The translations under genes and the position numbers were made by a program. A stretch of 45,470 nucleotides of DNA from assembly GCA_003133565.1 (NCBI GenBank), contig PKYB01000033.1, forward strand, positions 1 to 45,470. The letters are read 5' to 3'. Origin of the DNA: Solirubrobacterales bacterium. Its GTDB lineage: Bacteria; Actinomycetota; Thermoleophilia; Solirubrobacterales; Solirubrobacteraceae. Positions 42,840-45,470 of this stretch are shown here, one piece after another; the first letter of the stretch is position 1, and every line of letters begins with the position of its first letter. Below the pieces are notes generated by a model, which did no database searches, was not told where the DNA came from, and saw only the letters and a program-made list of their open reading frames with translations.

Positions 42840-43880
42840 CTAGGAGTCGGCGGGAGGCTTCGGCTTAGCCGGAGCCTTGGGCTTGGCGGCAGCCTTAGGC
42901 TTAGCCGCAGCTTTAGGCTTTGCCACTGCCGCCGGCTTGGCTTTGGTGGCGGCCGGACTCTTGGGCTTGGTGGTGGCTGCCGCCTTCGCCTTCGCCGCGA
43001 CGGCCGGTGCGGGCGGTGCAGCAACCTCGGCCTCGACCGGGACCGTGGCTGCAACCGCGGCCGCCTCCGGCTCGGCCTCGGCGCCGTCGGTGCGCGCTGG
43101 CTCCACCGCGGTCTCCGGCTCGGCAAGCACGGCCGCCGCCGCGGGCTCCGCTATCTGCTCTGGGGCAGGGACGGCCTCTGTGGCAGTCGGCGCGCTCTCG
43201 GGCCCGGCCTCGGGCGCAGGCTCGATCGTTGCCGCCGGCGTCGCGCCGTTCCCCGACGGTGCCGCGGCGTGCAGCGCCGCCTCGGCCAGGGCGATCGCCG
43301 CCTCGCCGTCCTTGTCGAATTGGCCGGCGAGCACGGCCTTGGAGGGGCCGAGCATCATCGTCATGTTGCGGCCGTCCTGCAACGGCCGCTGCTCGATGAT
43401 CGCGAACTCGGCGAGCTCCTCGGCGAGCCGGTCGAGGATCATCACGCCGCGCTCGGGGTGGGTCACCTCGCGGCCGCGGAACATGATCGTCACCTTGACC
43501 TTGTCCTTGTGGCGCAGGAAGCGCTCGACGTGGCCCTTCTTGGTGTCGTAGTCGTGCTGGGCGATCTTCGGGCGGAACTTGATCTCGCGAATCGTGATCT
43601 GCTGCTGATGCTTGCGCGCCTGCTTGAGCTTCTGCGCTTGCTCGTACTTGTACTTCGAGTAGTCGAGGATGCGGCAGACGGGCGGCTTTGCCTCGGGAGC
43701 CACCTCGACCAGGTCGAGGTCGCGCTCGCGCGCGAGCGCCAGCGCGTCGTCGATCTTGAGCACGCCGATCTGCTGGCCGTCCTCGCCGATCAGGCGCACC
43801 TCGGGCACGCGGATGCGCTCGTTGATCCGAGTCAGGTCCCGCTCGGGCGGGCGCCGGTCAAATCTGCGGGGGACCGGCAC
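42840..43880 (-). CDS. infC: translation initiation factor IF-3 with a long Ala/Pro/Lys-rich C-terminal tail
   Basis: IF3 binds the 30S subunit, prevents early 50S joining and proofreads start-codon pairing. Residues 1-184 are a complete IF3: [22 protein letters not shown], then [15 protein letters not shown], the linker, and [23 protein letters not shown] through [13 protein letters not shown]. The remaining 160 or so residues are low complexity. The first part is Ala/Glu/Pro-rich and acidic, and the last 40 or so are Lys/Ala/Pro repeats (AAAKPK) like a histone-H1 tail. The GTG start is canonical-like, although IF3 genes elsewhere often use ATT. thrS lies upstream, and rpmI and rplT downstream. 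Confidence 0.96.
   Translation of the reverse strand: MPVPRRFDRRPPERDLTRINERIRVPEVRLIGEDGQQIGVLKIDDALALARERDLDLVEVAPEAKPPVCRILDYSKYKYEQAQKLKQARKHQQQITIREIKFRPKIAQHDYDTKKGHVERFLRHKDKVKVTIMFRGREVTHPERGVMILDRLAEELAEFAIIEQRPLQDGRNMTMMLGPSKAVLAGQFDKDGEAAIALAEAALHAAAPSGNGATPAATIEPAPEAGPESAPTATEAVPAPEQIAEPAAAAVLAEPETAVEPARTDGAEAEPEAAAVAATVPVEAEVAAPPAPAVAAKAKAAATTKPKSPAATKAKPAAVAKPKAAAKPKAAAKPKAPAKPKPPADS
42843..42968 (-). repeat. Lys-Ala-Pro repeat at the end of infC
   Basis: This DNA encodes the last 42 residues of IF3, built from degenerate copies of AAAKPK ([12 protein letters not shown], then [26 protein letters not shown]). The copies differ at synonymous positions, so it is an old repeat rather than a fresh expansion. 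Confidence 0.85.
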
Positions 43881-44019
43881 TAGTGCGGGCGCGCACGCGT
43901 CAAGCGGAAGGCAGGCGCGGCTGTGTGTGTGGTGACTCCAACGCTGGCGAGCATAGCAAGGCTGCGAGCAGCTGGCGAGCGCGTTGCCCCCGCCGGTGAA
44001 GGCTTTGCGGGACCGCGCT

Positions 44020-45470
44020 TCAGGCTGCGCGGGTGCGGTTGCGCTCGCCGAGCTCCGCCGCGAGCTCGCTGAGCGCGATCGCGCCGCGGTCCGCGCCGCC
44101 GTGTTCTCGCACGGCGACCGTGCCCTCAGCGGCCTCGCGCTCGCCGAGCACCAGCATGTAGGGGATCTTCCGCAACTCCGCCTCGCGGATCTTGCGACCG
44201 ACCGATTCGCTGCGCGCGTCGAGCTCGACGCGCAGCCCCGCCTGGCGCAGACGCTCGCTGACGGCGGCGCCGTCGTCGTTGAAGCGGTCTGCGACCGGCA
44301 GCACGATCGCTTGCACGGGCGCCAGCCACAGCGGGAGCTCGCCCGCGTAGTGCTCGATCATGATGCCGATGAAGCGCTCGAACGAGCCGAGCAGCGCGCG
44401 ATGGATCATCACCGGGCGATGCTCCGCGTTGTCGGCGCCCGTGTAGTTGAGGTCGAAGCGCTCGGGCATCGAGTAGTCGAGCTGGACCGTGCCGAGCTGC
44501 CACGAGCGCCCGATCGAGTCGGTCATGTGAAGGTCGATCTTCGGCCCGTAGAAGGCGCCGTCGCCGGGGTTCAGCTCATACGCGAGCTGCTCGGAGTCGA
44601 GTGCGCCGGCGAGTGCCGCCTCGGCGCGATCCCACATCGCGTCGCTGCCGATCCGCTGCTCGGGCCGCGTCGACAGCTCGAGACGCGGCTCGAGACCGAA
44701 CAGCCGGTAGAGGTCGAAGCCAAAGCGCAGACACTGCACGACCTCCCCTTCGACCTGCTCCTCGGTGCAGAAGATGTGGGCGTCGTCCTGGGTGATGTGG
44801 CGCACGCGGAGCAGCCCGTGGAGCACACCGCTCGGCTCGTGGCGGTGCACGAGTCCGGCTTCGCTGTAGCGGACGGGCAGGTCGCGATAGGAGCGGCGCT
44901 CGTCGTTGTAGATCTGGATGTGCGCCGGACAGTTCATCGGCTTGAGCCCCATCGGGCGACCCTCGACGTCGGTGAAGTACATGTGGTCCTTGTACTTGTC
45001 CCAGTGACCGGACTGCTGCCAGAGCTCGACGTCGTAGAGGATCGGCGTCTTCACCTCCTGGTAGCCGCGGGCCAGGTTCTCCGTACGCCAGAGCTCGGTC
45101 AGCGCGTTCCAGATCGCCATCCCGGCCGGCTTCCAGAACGGGCTTCCCGGTGAGACCTCGGAGAACATGAAGAGGCCGAGCTCGCGACCCAGGCGGCGGT
45201 GGTCGCGAGCGCGCGCCAGCTCGAGCTGCTCGAGGTAGCTCGCCAGCTCCTCCTTGGAGAAGAACGCGGTGCCGTAGATCCGCGTCAGCATCGTCCGGTC
45301 CGAGTCGCCGCGCCAGTAGGCGCCGGCGACCGACTGCAGCGCAAAGGCCTTGACCGTCGCGGTGCTCGGCGCGTGCGGCCCGCGGCAGAGGTCGGTGAAC
45401 GGGCCGTTGGTGTAGAGCGACACCGTCTCCACGCCCTCGCCGGCGACGAGGTCGTCGATCAGCTCGACCT
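44020..45470 (-). CDS. thrS: threonyl-tRNA synthetase, C-terminal part (cut by window edge)
   Basis: A class II synthetase that charges tRNA(Thr). The visible 483 or so residues begin inside the second additional (editing) domain, with [16 protein letters not shown], and run to the stop. The catalytic core shows [29 protein letters not shown] with the zinc cysteine, motif 2 [26 protein letters not shown], and motif 3 [17 protein letters not shown]. The anticodon-binding domain follows ([18 protein letters not shown]). The N-terminal TGS domain is outside the window. About 140 bases separate it from infC, the neighbour seen in many bacteria. Confidence 0.97.
   Translation of the reverse strand, partial: VELIDDLVAGEGVETVSLYTNGPFTDLCRGPHAPSTATVKAFALQSVAGAYWRGDSDRTMLTRIYGTAFFSKEELASYLEQLELARARDHRRLGRELGLFMFSEVSPGSPFWKPAGMAIWNALTELWRTENLARGYQEVKTPILYDVELWQQSGHWDKYKDHMYFTDVEGRPMGLKPMNCPAHIQIYNDERRSYRDLPVRYSEAGLVHRHEPSGVLHGLLRVRHITQDDAHIFCTEEQVEGEVVQCLRFGFDLYRLFGLEPRLELSTRPEQRIGSDAMWDRAEAALAGALDSEQLAYELNPGDGAFYGPKIDLHMTDSIGRSWQLGTVQLDYSMPERFDLNYTGADNAEHRPVMIHRALLGSFERFIGIMIEHYAGELPLWLAPVQAIVLPVADRFNDDGAAVSERLRQAGLRVELDARSESVGRKIREAELRKIPYMLVLGEREAAEGTVAVREHGGADRGAIALSELAAELGERNRTRAA

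Noticed and set aside
42497-43126. 209-codon frame extending L35 upstream
   Set aside because: Only the last 65 codons are L35. The upstream part is Arg/Pro/Ser repeats overlapping the infC tail on the same strand in another frame.
1-45470. tRNA genes, CRISPR arrays, insertion sequences, prophage or defence genes
   Set aside because: I looked in all gaps and found none. The gaps are short and no transposase, integrase, nuclease or repeat-array pattern is visible.

Overview
The window is a high-GC, densely coding chromosomal segment. I recognise 43 protein-coding genes, two of them cut by the window ends. I see no rRNA, tRNA, CRISPR array, insertion sequence or prophage gene, and no stretch longer than about 250 bases lacks a gene. 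Several features point to an actinobacterium: the order infC-rpmI-rplT-tsnR-pheST-argCJBD, an F420-type (Ddn-like) protein, FadB and DnaE sequences that read like actinobacterial ones, and frequent GTG starts. The overall flavour suggests the Solirubrobacterales/Thermoleophilia, but that placement is inference.

Layout. (1) 1-2527, minus: a small membrane protein coupled to gatC-gatA-gatB, the tRNA-dependent amidotransferase. The window also has a GluRS (gltX), which fits Gln-tRNA being made by transamidation. (2) 2617-6864, plus: a beta-oxidation cluster of thiolase, FadB-type multifunctional enzyme and crotonase. The thiolase appears to start at ATT. The hydratase domain of FadB has lost both catalytic glutamates, while the adjacent crotonase keeps both. 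(3) 6966-7694: a secreted NlpC/P60-like cell-wall hydrolase, probably with a CTG start. (4) 7748-14252, minus: folD, pcrA, cysE, cysK and an LCP-family cell-wall ligase. (5) 14420-19718: a HAD phosphatase, two envelope proteins, an Rrf2 regulator without cysteines, an unusual HDOD-LuxR fusion, and gltX. (6) 19731-22619, plus: endonuclease IV, a DHA2 transporter and a Ddn-like protein. (7) 22665-26162: dnaE with a complete PHP metal site. (8) 26413-30705, accessory in character: a second DHA2 transporter, a zinc alcohol dehydrogenase, two small membrane proteins, a small uncharacterised protein and a divergent winged-helix regulator. (9) 30799-31968: a flippase-like membrane protein. (10) 31971-45470, minus: thrS-infC-rpmI-rplT, a clear terminator, then tsnR-pheS-pheT-argC-argJ-argB-argD-GNAT-argG, in which almost every junction overlaps.

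The last block keeps the mycobacterial gene order with one difference. Where argF and argR would sit between argD and argG there is a single GNAT acetyltransferase, and argH does not follow argG. IF3, encoded by infC, carries a C-terminal tail of about 160 residues rich in Ala, Pro and Lys, unlike standard IF3.

I did not find an obvious new defence or mobile system. The points most worth checking are the non-canonical start codons, the division of labour between FadB and the crotonase, the IF3 tail, the HDOD-LuxR fusion, the rewired arg operon, the perfect dyad in front of cysK, and the coupled small-protein cluster near 30 kb.
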